Positions 8,584-19,988 of a DNA stretch of 64,000 bases are shown here, piece by piece. Numbering within the stretch: the stretch's first letter is position 1; each line of letters begins with the position of its first letter. The stretch is from Cladorrhinum sp. PSN259 (taxonomy: Eukaryota; Ascomycota; Sordariomycetes; Sordariales; Podosporaceae): positions 930,001 through 994,000 of the forward strand of contig MU867065.1 in NCBI GenBank assembly GCA_033725935.1, given 5' to 3'. Under the pieces are notes generated by a model. It had not been told where the DNA came from and searched no databases. It worked only from the letters and a program-made list of their open reading frames with translations. Position numbers and translations under genes: made by a program.

Positions 8584-10030
8584 GGGTATGGTTTGGGAAA
8601 CACGAGGGAAAGGGCATCAGGAATACGGGATGGACTTATTTCTTTGCTGTTGTGCTGTTGTTTGTTTCTTTTTTATCAAGATACCTCTGGCAGTTTGTTT
8701 GATTTTTATCTCTTTGGTAAATTAGTAGATCAGAGCGTAGTAATATCCCAATGATAACGGTAATGGCATTGAGATTTATGAGATACTGAGCCGCTTTTTA
8801 TTCTTTGTACCAGCACCGTTTTGACAAGTCACCAGGCCGCCTCGGCTACGTTTAAATTCTAGTACATGATAAGACTATTGGTCAATTGGAGTTATGGTCA
8901 ATCATTAATTTCAATACGATTCATCCATGTTATTCTTTTCAGTTCCCTTTGCTTCTGTTATTCACGCAGAAACCCCTTTCTGTGTTCTTTTCCCACAAGG
9001 GCCCATTCCTTGATTGACTACAAGGTCGAGCTCGCACTCTGCAATGTTGTCGCTTGTTCTACCTTGCGATTTTTCACATCTTCCCATCTTATCTCAATTG
9101 TAAACTATGGCATTTCAAGTCTACTAGTACTGCTTGTCACCGCCACCGTCTGGCACCACATACATACTCGGTACTAATATTGAGGCTATCCGTGTTGTTT
9201 ACACAGCCTCACATGCTGCGCAAATCGCCTCAACATCCCTAACCCATCTCGGTAGCGATTCTGTGACGACATTTAGAATCTTGAACCTCGCGTAGTTTTT
9301 TCAAATTTTTAATTCATTTTATTCCAGCCCTTGATGAAGCTGCCGTTTTGATAACCGATGGATTTAGCGAGAATAGACAGGACGGCCGAAGACTTTTTGG
9401 TCTCGGTTCTGTGGTGGGAGTTTCATGTCGTAGGTTATTATTTCGTCCAGGAGATAGAGAGAGAGTCTAGAGATCAGATCACGGGCGTTGAAGCTACTTT
9501 TAGGTTTCATGTTAGGAATTTGAAAAGCTGTGCGTCTCGAGCAAGGTCCTTTTTTTCTCCAGCTAGCATGTTTCAGCGCTGCGGGAGGGCGAAATTTCGT
9601 CCGAGGCAGATTTTAACAGGTGCGAGCAGATGATTACTCTGATTTCTAGAGAAAGAGTCTGAGCAGGTGAGATGGGGTGTTGTGCTGTGACAAATGTGGC
9701 CGTTTGTTATTTGTGGTTGTGTTACTAGCAGACCTGGAAGTTGCTTCGTCAAGTTCACGGGGAAAGGAGGAGGGTCGAAAAAGGGTTTCACAAGGCAGAA
9801 GCAATGCTGCCATATGACCGTCATCACTATACCGACCCAATCAGTGACTCAGGACCAACCGGTACATGCAGATTAGTTCGCAAGGTGAAAGCGTGAAAAC
9901 GAAAAGACAATCGTTTGCCGCTTCTGACTACCTAGAAAAGACTTGTGATTCATAGACCTGATGATTGTCTGGCTAGGTATTATATGTGGGAGCCAAATAC
10001 TGGAAAAGTTGCTGAATTGGGAAAACTAGA
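8584..10030. other. Intergenic, 1.45 kb
   Basis: AT-rich 3' flanks of two convergent genes. Short ORFs occur on both strands without codon structure, domains or splice continuity. I see no RNA gene or clear repeat. Confidence 0.55.
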
Positions 10031-12794
10031 CTACTTGCGGGGCCCGGGGATGGGATGCTGACCAGTATATCGGGAAATCTTAGGATCTCCAACATTATAG
10101 TTCTTGCCTAACTGATGCGGGAGAAATCCTACCCCCGGTGGGGTCTTCGTCATTGGAATCTCTTGAACCTGCCGGCTATGCTTATTGGAGGCCCGAAATA
10201 TGTCTCCTTGAGCCTGGCAGAGATCAAGTGTCTCGGATGACAAGATGCCTGGAAATAGCTCAACAATACGAGAGATTACAGTGAACGGATTTATGCCGCT
10301 GTTCACATGTTTTAGGAAGTGATCCATCTCTTGTGTTCGATTTTGTAGAAATCTGTTGCTGTCGGTCTTGTAGAATCCGGCCCTTGCCATCTTCGACATC
10401 CATCTAATGTCTTTAACAACTTGCTGTGATTCTAGGGCGGTGTATTCAGGCGGTTTCGTCTTTCCTGTTGGTGGTGAAGCTGGTGAAAATTTTGAGTTCG
10501 ATTCTCCGTCCGCCTGCCACTTGGCTAGACCTGGCAGTAACAGGTTCAGATCTCGAACAATAGTCTCCATTATTACATGGGACTCATCCAGCTCCTTGGC
10601 TGTCAGTGAAAGTGCCTTGTTGGGACGATAAATGTCAAGGGTGTACGGAGGATATTGCAGCAGAACTTGTGCACGCTGAGGTATCTGTTAGTCATGATTT
10701 TCCATCCTCCACTGGCATCGTCCTTCCTGGGCAGTACTTGTCGACACTTACAAACTTCAATAATAGCCTGGCACGATGATCCTCGTGGGCGGAAACAAAC
10801 CAGAGCGGAAAGACCTTGGCGACCTCTTCACTCTCTGCACGCCACCTGCTCAACTTTTCCAACACCTGCTGTCTTTTTGGCAAAGTCATATGGAGTAGCA
10901 CCATTGAATGCTGCCTGGCAGCATGATCTTCCTCTTCCATCATGATCTGGATTAGAGTTGTTATGTCGGTTCGTCGATTCATATATTTTTCGATCCCGTA
11001 ATGCACCCGTATGAGATCTGCCCTTCCCCCCTTTTCCTTCTTCTCAACTGGAAGCTCAACATTCGGGAACCTCCCGAGCCGGGGACAATGAGCCTCCCGG
11101 ATGTCGTTGACAATATCTTCACAGGTGACCATGTGCGCATACGGCTCACTATCATACGACGCAACAATCATGCCACAAAGTTCGTCATTAACAACAACCC
11201 AAGCCCCAGAACAACCAAGTGCTTCATCTGATGAGTCAGTCTGAGATCAACTGAAGTTTCAATTGGAATGTTATCGCGACGTACCTAGGGGTTCCAACAA
11301 TCTCAACTTTTGTGTTTCGAAGATTTTGCCGCGAATCATAAATGAGTTCCTGCGAGGAAGACAATAACCCTCAAGTATGTTGTCAGGCCCAAGGACCACT
11401 TTAATTTGCCCGCCGGTAGTTTCGGTACCTTTAGCCCCACAAGTCCACGCCAACCTGGTAACGGTGGTCTTTACGGTGTCCTCGCCCTCGTACTGGTTCT
11501 TCAACGGCCCGAGTTCTGGTACATGCCACAATGAAAAGTCGGTGTCACGGTAATTTACCGTCATCCGCCTGTGCATCTGTGGTATAAATGTCTTTGGGTC
11601 CAGACCCTGGTTTCCGAGGAAGCTTGTCGTGCCGAGAATCTCAACCGAGGTCCATTCGGTGATGTTTTGATAATCAATCGAGGGCCACGGTGTCTCCGAG
11701 TTGTTGCTGTAATCTGAGTCATCGTCGGACCACTCGAGGTCTTCCATGTCTGAATCGGGATCAGCGTAGTTTTCTTCGTCGAAAAGAATCTCCCAGCCGA
11801 GCTCCAGTATTCCATGAGCGGTGGTCAGAGCCATAGCCCTTCCGTTGATCAACAAGATGCCCCCGATCCTCGAAATTCTCTGTCCAGCAATAACACCGTC
11901 CTTGACTACTGTCGCACAGCACACCAGCCCAGCCGCAGAGTCTCGATGAGTGTTTTCCACGTGTAGATAAAGGTCCACATCATTGCCCAGACTCATGGCT
12001 TGGCTAGGTTGCAGTGAAAGGCCTTCGATTGGGGACCGAGGTGAAACGCAGGATAGTCGTAGACTTCCCTTGTGAATCTCGGGCTTTCCAAACCCTTCAT
12101 GTGCAAGCCATTCAGATTCCTCCACGAATTTGTTGACTTGCTTTCTCCATTTATCATTGTAGAGTATCCAGATGCGAGGAGATAGTGTAACATGGGTGGC
12201 GTTGCCGTCGGTTACATAACCGGACATACGCAGCTCTGGCGCAATCTGGGGAGGTGACTTTCGACCCATCTTCGTTCTGGCTATCTTTTTCTGAAACTCG
12301 CCGACGTCTGTCAACAACCTAGGCAGAACCTCATGTTTCCGCCGCTCCAGATAATCCCGTTGTGGTGTGATCACATTTTCGTGCCCCACGAAGAGACCAG
12401 GCACCCCGCTGAAAGGGTATACCTTGTCGGTGTCTGCAATTGACACAGTGATTTCTTCGGTCTTGCCTCCTGTTGTGTTTTTCAACCCACCCCTGTTCCG
12501 AGGGTCATCCAGTCGTATTCCTTCAAGTGAGTTAACGTTGAGGTCGAGGTCGGCGAATAGAATGGCAGGCTCGGCAGATGTGTTTCGCTGTCCGATGTCA
12601 CGGTTTGTTGAGGTTTTCAAGTCGATCAGATTCTCCAAAATGCGGAATGGCTTGAAGTTTTGTAATTTATAAAGATGGTTGAGCACTGTTTCAAGCACCT
12701 CACGGGTGACCGGCCCCTCGGTTGAGGTCGACGTACTCCTAGACTGCATGCTGGATGCTTGGTGAATGAGGGAAGATGGGGAATGGCGTGACAA
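10031..12794 (-). CDS. Trypsin-fold serine-peptidase-like protein with large helical C-terminal region
   Basis: I rebuild three exons: 12794-11285, 11227-10752 and 10675-10031 (introns 11228-11284 and 10676-10751), giving 876 aa. Both donors are clean (GTACGT, GTAAGT) and the frame joins exactly. A chymotrypsin-like triad is visible: His327 in LTTAHG, Asp419 in DTDFSLW and Ser510 in LGCSGAW, the last appearing only after splicing. The usual GDSG is GCSG here, so Asp before the nucleophile region is replaced by Cys. The first ~290 residues are unrecognised, and residues ~560-876 look mostly helical and charged. There is no signal peptide. Similar protease-fold domains occur as effector domains in fungal NLR-type proteins; here the domain is not joined to an NTPase. 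Activity is unproven. Confidence 0.75.
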
Positions 12795-13466
12795 GGGGCT
12801 TGAATACGGCTTGGAACTAGTAGTTCAATTCAGTATAATAATCTGTTATGGCCTCAAAGGTCCTTGGTCCCTCCAATCTAATTGGAATCCTCAGGCCTAC
12901 TTATGCTCGTGGGGAGCCTTCTGGCTGCCTACACTCTCTAGGCTTCCTTCGTCTTGGCTGGAGCCCTTCTTCCGGCTCCAGCGGCTACTAGAATACAGGT
13001 GTTCCTACTACAACCATTCTGCAGGCTCGTCCCACCATCGTGGACCTCCCTAGCCAACCATCCTTCAGAATGCCATTTCTCCAGGACCTCGACGTGCGGG
13101 ATGTGGCCACTAGGAGTGCCCTATTATATTGATAGGTTCTGGGGAATCCTTGGCATGCTGTCGTGCAATGTATTTTGTTGTCGCACGGCATCGGATGTGG
13201 GTGGTCAGGGCACGTTTGATAAATGGAGGGGAAATGGAGGCCGCACGGGAAGAAACCTCAGTAGAGCAGTTAATTACTGTACGACATGGCGTGGCGCAGT
13301 TCATGAAAGCTCTTGCCGATTTGGACCGCTCGGAGGGGCATTGCATTATAGATACCCGAAGACTGGGCGGCTGACTCTGAGAAGATCATCACTCTTGTGT
13401 TTCTGGTATCGGATTCCAAAGTTCCCCTCCAAACCTTCCCTTCCTCAAGAGGATATTCTTCGCCCA
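12795..13466. other. Divergent promoter region between protease-fold and membrane-protein genes
   Basis: 672 bp between the two start codons. The frame of the downstream gene stays open leftwards to 12954, but its translation there is rich in Cys, Trp and Arg and looks non-coding. No conserved site was recognised. Confidence 0.45.
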
Positions 13467-14570
13467 ATGTCGGTAGACAATCATCTCAAGGTTCAACTAC
13501 CACAGCAAATATGGCCGGAACTCGGCGACCCTAACAGCTACAGCGGCATGCATAACCAATATGCACGACTCTTTGACTACCTTGATCATGAGATAACCTC
13601 GATGCGCCGTAACCTCGCCCTATTTGCTATTAGTCACCCGCCTGCCGTCTTGTCACTCATCCCGAAGCTCAAGGCACTCGGCAACGGCATTCGGAGAACG
13701 GAAGCGATTGACATGGCCCGTAACGTCAACAACGAACAAGACACTTCAGACGCCACTCTCATGAGATCAGTCGATGTTGCTATTCGCCTATGGCTGACAC
13801 TGGATGTGAGCTCACTGGATCTACGTCGACCTGGACTCATCAGCTGGACTTCGAAAGAGACACTTGCCGAAGCAGTCCAGTCACATTTCGCATCACTCGT
13901 GAATGATCAGTCTCGGACACTGTCGTCGCAATACGGCCGGATTGATCCAGAGCTTACCGCCGAGTTTCTGGTCAAGTATCGAGGCTACACAATCACCTGG
14001 ACGGATAACCTGGCAGCCCATCTCACCATTGACTGGAAAAACAAGACGCTCACCATCTACGAGCACAAGATCTGCCTCAGCAATCACTTGCGCTTTTCGA
14101 CATCTTGCGTCATCCCGGAAGACGTCCTTGGTGAGGCGATCGACACTCTGAACTTGCTCTTCCCATTCCAGAACGACTCGACAAAGCGGTTCCTGACCAA
14201 GCACAAGAAACCATTCTACGGACTCGGTTTCTGCGGCAGGCCGAGAAAGCTCATCATCGGCGACTATTCGTACTGGAGAAGCCGCATCGCCGACCTTGTG
14301 CACATCCTGGCTGGTCCTCCCGTCGGACTGCAGCAGCTGGGATTGTACTACAAAGGCGAGAATCTGCTTCAATTTGCAACGTTTTGGATTGCAACGGCTG
14401 TTGGCGTCTTGACTCTGCTCAGTATCGCACTGGGAGTTGCGGCGATTGTCTACGGGGTAAAGCAGTACGACCTTGCTCTGAAGCAATACGAGGTTTCAGT
14501 GTTGCAGCTTTGTTTAGATCCAGAGGCTGAAAGGAGGTTCGCTCATGTCTGCTCCAGGATTTCTTTCTGA
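13467..14570 (+). CDS. Fungal single-pass membrane protein of unknown function
   Basis: A 367-aa reading from ATG 13467. It contains a helical N-terminal part, a beta-rich middle (YRGYTITWTDNLAAHLTID), then a motif typical of a large fungal-only family: LLFPF followed by YWRSRIADL. A long transmembrane helix lies at about 303-332, followed by a short tail that is probably cytosolic. This family is common, variable and often amplified in filamentous ascomycetes; its function is unknown. The frame is open upstream to 12954, so an earlier start or an extra 5' exon is possible, but that extension lacks normal protein composition. The gene is divergent from the protease-fold gene and may share its regulation. 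Confidence 0.7.
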   Translation: MSVDNHLKVQLPQQIWPELGDPNSYSGMHNQYARLFDYLDHEITSMRRNLALFAISHPPAVLSLIPKLKALGNGIRRTEAIDMARNVNNEQDTSDATLMRSVDVAIRLWLTLDVSSLDLRRPGLISWTSKETLAEAVQSHFASLVNDQSRTLSSQYGRIDPELTAEFLVKYRGYTITWTDNLAAHLTIDWKNKTLTIYEHKICLSNHLRFSTSCVIPEDVLGEAIDTLNLLFPFQNDSTKRFLTKHKKPFYGLGFCGRPRKLIIGDYSYWRSRIADLVHILAGPPVGLQQLGLYYKGENLLQFATFWIATAVGVLTLLSIALGVAAIVYGVKQYDLALKQYEVSVLQLCLDPEAERRFAHVCSRISF

Positions 14571-15024
14571 TATTTCATTCATTTTCATCAGATTTATTCG
14601 AGATAATTCTTGCTCTACAAGAGTAAAACAAAGGCCTTCGACATCATCATAAATAGAAAGAGTCTCTATCAAGGGTTTAAAGGGGCCGTCAAGGTTCTAT
14701 AGTGGGGGCCCATTTGAAGTTAACGAGATTGGATTGTAGCTGGTATCATCTGAACGCGTGAGCTCCCCGTGAGCTGTAACAAAAAGTCCCAAAAAAAAGA
14801 AGAAATAAACCAACCCAGCAGAGGTGTACCCATTACATCCTCCCAATGATAAAAAAGAAAACCGTCCCATTTCCACAAACCCAAACCTTTTCCATACCAG
14901 TTAGAAACCTCCAAGCCAAATTGCCTTTTCCAAAGTCCCAAACCATATTTCCATTCCAATTTGCGTGTTTCTAGCCCAAACCAACCAAACCAAAAGGAAC
15001 CCCACTGACCACATAAGCTAATGC
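14571..15024. other. Intergenic, 454 bp
   Basis: Convergent 3' flanks. The stretch 14860-15000 is strongly skewed to C and A on the + strand, with an imperfect repeat (CCAAACCTTTTCCATACC near 14880, CCAAACCATATTTCCATTCC near 14938). No gene is seen. Confidence 0.5.
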
Positions 15025-16144
15025 CTACAAAATTTGCAACTCCGACTCGGCATCCTGCCTTAGTCGAGATGGACCCGACGATATAGTAGGCGGATGAGAG
15101 TCATTGTCCAAGACGCCATACTGCCCATCAAACCCCGCCAACGTAGGATTAGGCGGCGTCGATGCAAGAAGCCTCGGACAGAACCTATTAATGAGCGGCT
15201 TGTACGTCGGTATGCACGCCACGATGCAAGCCAAGTTCATCTCGAGGGTCGACCAGTAAGCGATGTGAACGCCTTGGTAAGATTGGTCAGGACTCTTGAT
15301 CATCACGCAGAGCCAGGCGAGGCGTATGATGGAGACGACGCAAACGCTTCCATGTCCCCACAAGTCAGCATCAACCTACAACAACAAGATTCATAAAAGC
15401 GTGGAAAGCAGAGGAGGAGGAAGAGGACGGAAAAACAAGCTTACAAGAACCCCACCGCAAAAACGACATGCAACCACAGCTTCTGTTTCCAGGGCAGCGT
15501 CATGTAGTTCAAAAAGGGAAACGGCAAGCAGAAGATGGTAAAGTCCAGCACGATGTTAAGGCTCGAGTCGATCAACCATTTCACAAACCCGTTCAGGCAC
15601 TTTCGGGGTTGGTAATGGACGTCCCAAAACGCGTAGATCGGTACGCAATAGAAGACATGCGAGAAGGTGAGGTAGATTCCGTAGGCGGCCACAACGGCCA
15701 TCACGATCAGCGTCGTCCTCCTCATGGTCGGCAAGACAAAAACATCCAGAAACAGAAAGAGAATGGATATCTTGGAGAGGATGTTGCTTGTGTTGCCAAT
15801 AAGTACGCCGATGAACATGGCCTATTCTTGGCAAGCATGATTGTAATGAGCAGTCTGCTTGTCAACAGGGTAGCAGAGGCCAGACTCACCTTGAAGTATT
15901 CCTGCTGCTGATGATCATTCAACTCGTTAAAGTGACGACCAAGTCCTATAGGGATATGAAAGATGATGGTGATGGTGTTGGCGACATTTGAACAAAGCGT
16001 CAGCAGTATAAACCAGTCCGTAAAGCCCAACTTGCGGACCAAGTACCCGCGGGAAATAAAACGCAAGCAGACGGCAAATGCAGAGATGGTGACAATGACG
16101 ACTGCAAAGATAACCAGCGACGTCCCCCTTTCTGTCCACTCCAT
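15025..16144 (-). CDS. Rhodopsin-domain (PTH11-like) seven-helix integral membrane protein
   Basis: Three exons: 16144-15890, 15821-15445 and 15346-15025 (introns 15822-15889 and 15347-15444), 317 aa. The second acceptor was chosen so that GF/F joins VCVVSIIRL, restoring the family signature. The N-terminus starts with the usual short lead (ERGTSL), followed by a first helix ending in CLRFISRGY. Seven hydrophobic helices follow, with the conserved CxxSIxRL motif and a final W-T-LEMNLACIVACIPTYKP helix. Members of this fungal rhodopsin-like family include PTH11-type receptors, but most are orphans and this one lacks an N-terminal CFEM domain. The role as receptor or sensor is an inference. Confidence 0.85.
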
Positions 16145-16557
16145 ACCTGTCCTTTGCTGACCAGCCGTTCACGTTATCATTATCAATCTGGGCTGGTGGA
16201 TGTTTGGACTGTGTTGTGGTGGTAGTTGAAGTTGTTGTGGAGTAGAGGAGAGTTCTGGAACACGATGTAAAACAGAGGGAAAGCGATTCAGATGAAACCA
16301 AGAAATGGGTAGCGCGAGGCATGGGGGTGTTGAGCCTCCGCCGGACCCACGATGTCCCGTCCGATCATCGACAAGGACGAAAAACCCACGAGTTTAAGCT
16401 TTGACCCAAGCCGTAAACCGGGACGAGATGCGAAAAGCCACAACGCAAGGGGGGAACCAAAGACACTCTGAAGCTTGGACAGATTGGGCCGTAGGAATGT
16501 CGCTTGTGGTAAATAAGAAATCCCAAAAGTGACCAGTGGCAAGTGTTGGAAATCTTA
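16145..16557. other. Intergenic, 413 bp
   Basis: Lies between the start of the rhodopsin-like gene and the stop of the HET gene, so it holds the promoter of the former. A GT/TG-rich patch sits at about 16205-16245. No gene is seen. Confidence 0.5.
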
Positions 16558-18567
16558 CTAATGCAGCCCAAAGATCTCCATGTTTTCTTTTGCGGGCAAC
16601 TCTTGGAGACGCCATCCAACATGTCCGTCAACACAGCACGCTCCTACCACCTCGACATGGTTGATGTTAGCCGTCTTGTCATCATCGGGCGACCAGTATG
16701 GACCATCACGATACACTGAGTTGCCGGCTGGGAACTTTTTCCTAAGCGCGCTTCTCACCAAATTGTCAAACCGGTCCCTCGGGCCCTGGGCGGCTGGGGT
16801 TGCTGTAGTGCCAATGCCCCTGAGCACGACAGGCCACTCGCAACCGACCAATCCCACGACGATATCCCCCCTGCTTGCGACCGCGGGGACAACTCCGTAA
16901 CTTCCGCTCGTCGTCCTCGCTAACCTCCTCTCATCAAGTGACGATGCGATACCGTTGATGTAATCACTCATAACCCGTAACAGACCGTGGCTGTCTTGAC
17001 CAACAAAGATTCGACCTTTGGTTGCCTCAACGTGAAGCCAACCAGCAAATTCCTGCGAAAAGGTGAAATGGCGGTGTCGGGGGCTCTCTGAGCTGCTACC
17101 TGCCAACGCACCGAGCAGCTCGACCCACTTATTCCCCAGAGCTTCACAGAGCGCCCGATGTTCGTCCTCTTTTCCTCTGAGGGGAGCATGCGGATACTGA
17201 CCAAAACTATCGCCAGAATAATAGATGCCGCCCTTGCTCTGATAAAGCGCAGAGATCGCCGCCATGGCATCCTTGCATCGCGCGAGCAATTCGCGGTCCA
17301 CCGTCGAACAGGGGGGCAAAATCGTTCCCACCTCTTGGATCTCATCAGCGTGGCACCCCAGAATGCCCAGGATTTGTCGGGGCCGTTGCGGCTGTGACGG
17401 AGACTCCACGCTGGCGATTGCCCAATGCGCAGGCTGGGCAAACACGACCCTTGACCAAAGCTTGTCCTTCCACATCTCTTGCTTTGACGACACCTCGTAT
17501 CTCCAATCGGGGACCCAGGTGGGCAGTTCCCCATCTCTCTTGCTGTCCTCAGCCGCCTTCAGCAAGTTCCCCAGCGCAGCACCCGTAGCGTCATTGCTCA
17601 AGACATACATGGCCACCTGTCCATAAACCTCGGCAACAGACTTGTTATAATCGACCTGGATGAATTCCGCGACCCTGTCCAAATCCCTTGCAAGCCCCAA
17701 ATGGGCATAAACAAAGTCCCTCGGATCCGTGGCGCCTAATCCTCTCCTGTCCTCCAGCAAGCTCAGCAATGTCCCGGATCCCGACCCCAGAATCCCGTTA
17801 TTCCTCGCATAATTCATGTTACCCAACAACTTGAGCCCGTCATCTAATCCTCCGCCCTTCCTACCCAAACTATTCCACGTCGGCGGTCCAACAAGGAACC
17901 GACACAAATCCGTCCATCTCACTCTGAGATTCCCACACTGCACCCACGCGTCTTTCGACAATATCAACTCCTGATAGATCCATACCCTTCTAAACCACGT
18001 CCTCGTCAAGATGTCCCTCTTCGCCAGTTCCACGATTCTATTCCGGTCATCATCCCGACACTGTTGGTCGACGCCCAGGAAATCCAAATACTGGCTCGGC
18101 ACTGCACTCAACACTCGCTTCGCTTCCTCCGTCAGAGAACCCAGGTGAATAACCGTGGAATTAGCAGTCGAGTATATCCTCCCCATCATCGTCACCTGCT
18201 TGTTTCGCTCGGGAATGTTTTGCTGGTCGATGCAGAGGGCGTCGGCCCACACCCGTCGGACGCGGGTTTCATCGCGCAGGTCTCGGAGGGCAGAGTCCAA
18301 AGAGGCACCGATGGGGACCGGTGGGTAGAGGGGATCGAGGGTTATAATTCCGCAGTTGTGGGCTGAGGGGGGCCCCCAGACGTAAGAAAGGGCGGTCCAG
18401 GGTTCGATGAGGTCAAAGTCGCAGTCTGAGAGGGTCGTGTTGAAGAGGGTGCCGCGGAGGGGTGATGTGGGGTCTGGAGAGGGGTCCAGAAGGAGGAGAC
18501 GGAAGGCATCTGGTTTTGAGAGTGGTGAGTAGCGATAGGTGGCGGCGGGCGCTGTGGATGTCGTCAT
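16558..18567 (-). CDS. Heterokaryon incompatibility (HET) domain protein
   Basis: A 669-aa single-exon protein. The HET domain begins at about residue 57 with WTALSYVWGPP and continues through the hallmark block VWADALCIDQQNIPERN (107-122) and the MMGRIYSTA segment (127-135). The second half ends in a typical ...MEIFGLH tail with a glycine-rich beta region before it (GDIVVGLVGCEWPVVLRG). HET domains act in non-self recognition and programmed cell death between unlike hyphae; many copies per genome are normal, so the specific role is unknown. No WD or NACHT module is attached. It lies between a receptor-like gene and small secreted protein genes. Confidence 0.9.
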   Translation of the reverse strand: MTTSTAPAATYRYSPLSKPDAFRLLLLDPSPDPTSPLRGTLFNTTLSDCDFDLIEPWTALSYVWGPPSAHNCGIITLDPLYPPVPIGASLDSALRDLRDETRVRRVWADALCIDQQNIPERNKQVTMMGRIYSTANSTVIHLGSLTEEAKRVLSAVPSQYLDFLGVDQQCRDDDRNRIVELAKRDILTRTWFRRVWIYQELILSKDAWVQCGNLRVRWTDLCRFLVGPPTWNSLGRKGGGLDDGLKLLGNMNYARNNGILGSGSGTLLSLLEDRRGLGATDPRDFVYAHLGLARDLDRVAEFIQVDYNKSVAEVYGQVAMYVLSNDATGAALGNLLKAAEDSKRDGELPTWVPDWRYEVSSKQEMWKDKLWSRVVFAQPAHWAIASVESPSQPQRPRQILGILGCHADEIQEVGTILPPCSTVDRELLARCKDAMAAISALYQSKGGIYYSGDSFGQYPHAPLRGKEDEHRALCEALGNKWVELLGALAGSSSESPRHRHFTFSQEFAGWLHVEATKGRIFVGQDSHGLLRVMSDYINGIASSLDERRLARTTSGSYGVVPAVASRGDIVVGLVGCEWPVVLRGIGTTATPAAQGPRDRFDNLVRSALRKKFPAGNSVYRDGPYWSPDDDKTANINHVEVVGACCVDGHVGWRLQELPAKENMEIFGLH

Positions 18568-18824
18568 TGTGAAGGGTTGCCTGCGACTTGAGGTCTCAAA
18601 TGTCGGTTCTGTGTGGGTTAGGGAAGGGAGCCGTCGACGAAGAAGCTTCAGGCAGCAATGAACTGCGTGTCAGCATGTGGAGTCACCATAATGAAGCAAG
18701 ACAAGAAAGCAGGGTTGGGGTTAAGAGCTGATCATGATGATCTCGAGTTTTCTCGCTGACTTTTGGAGCTACAGCTACCATCTTTACGACCATCCACTCC
18801 ATTGAATCATCAAGAACCAGGATT

Positions 18825-19327
18825 CTACAAGTTGTAAATCCACCAGCGCGCCGTACCCTCGGGACAGACAAGGTCACCGGATGTCTCGACCTTAGCCTGT
18901 CCCTCAAAGATGACGGTATGATCGTCGATACTTTGTTGGAAAAGATCGAGCACTTGCATCGCATCAATATCGACCTTGCCGGAACTCACCCGAACGTCAA
19001 AAGTGCAGTCGTTGTGTGCGATTCGATACAGCTCGCTGTCCATCGTGACGGTTCTAGAACACCGTATCATTATCCCGTTGATAGATGAGCAACTTGCATG
19101 CAGTGAGTAGGTACATACCCCAGTAAAGTTCGGTTGGGTGAGAGCCCATCCAGTTCTGCCGGGTCGATTATGGATTGAATCTGCTTGAACAGCTTTACGC
19201 AGTTCGGTACGCTGGGAGCCTGCGGATTCGTCGTGTTTTGTAGATCACCAGCTTCATTGCAACTCTGGGCAGTGGAAACCCGAATCAAGACGCCCACCAT
19301 CACGGCGGCAAGGTCAAAGCGCTTCAT
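18825..19327 (-). CDS. Four-cysteine small secreted protein (paralogue A, Hce2/effector-like)
   Basis: Two exons, 19327-19119 and 19053-18825 (intron 19054-19118, GTATGT...TAG, phase 2), 145 aa. Signal peptide about 1-21 ending at STAQS. Cysteines are at 23, 43, 86 and 133. The order (Cys in a VPNCVKLF helix, Cys in a HNDCTFDV strand, last Cys followed by WW near the end) resembles small secreted proteins of the Hce2/Ecp2-like kind, a group linked to effectors of plant-associated fungi. That family call is tentative. The neighbouring gene at 19985-20503 is a clear paralogue with an intron at the matching place. Host-directed activity is not shown by the sequence. Confidence 0.72.
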
Positions 19328-19799
19328 GATGGTTGTTTGGTCTTCGGAGTTGCAGCGGGAGTTGTTGTTATTGCCTAGAAAAGACTCGTGCGGCAGGAGA
19401 AGAAAGGAAATCACTGCTTGTAATAAAGCACCGGAATCCCGCTCTCAACATTGGCTGCATTGTTGGGGCTACTGGTTGCGGTAGTCTCGGGTATCAACGG
19501 TTGATGTCTCATTCAACTCTGGTCTAGAATGAAGTACTCAGAAAATGCACTGAGAGCGATCCTTTTCATCCCATCTCCTGTCACAGTTAGGACTCCATTA
19601 TTAATAACATTACAAACTGCACCAGTTCCCGCATTTTGCACTGATGCTGCTCATTCTGCTTCACATGCCCCCAAGCTGCCGAGAGTATTGTGCTCAGCAA
19701 ATTGTAACCACTCTTTCTTCTCTTTCTTCTGCTTCTATTCAGTTTGTTTAAAGCCCTCATTTACTCCTTCTCAGACAGAGTGGACACTGATCTGCACAA
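19328..19799. other. Intergenic, 472 bp
   Basis: The upstream region of secreted-protein gene A. I recognise no RNA gene or repeat. Confidence 0.45.
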
Positions 19800-19988
19800 A
19801 TGAAGCCATTGACCATACTGTACATAAATTTCTCGGTTTTGTCACCATTCATCTTCGCTGTCTGCTCAATTTCTGAGGCAAGGCCGATCTACTTAACTAC
19901 CACATGGCCACCGTTTTTTAGTCCGCCCTTCTTTTCCCCGTGTTCCCACAACCATCCTTACGGGTTTACATGTGGACCACCCCTTTAA
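19800..19988 (+). CDS. Possible 62-aa proline-rich secreted peptide
   Basis: ATG 19800 opens a 62-aa frame with a hydrophobic N-terminus that looks like a signal peptide (about 1-27, ending at SEA), then a Pro/Phe-rich mature part and two further cysteines (PCSHN, FTCGP). The end overlaps the last four bases of secreted-protein gene B on the other strand. The secretory pattern argues for a real small gene; the short length and lack of any known family argue against. Evidence is weak. Confidence 0.3.
   Translation: MKPLTILYINFSVLSPFIFAVCSISEARPIYLTTTWPPFFSPPFFSPCSHNHPYGFTCGPPL

Noticed and set aside
12954..13466. In-frame upstream extension of the membrane-protein gene (171 codons)
   Set aside because: Cys/Trp/Arg-rich, no family similarity, covers the divergent promoter. 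Start taken at 13467, with the caveat that a true 5' exon may exist.
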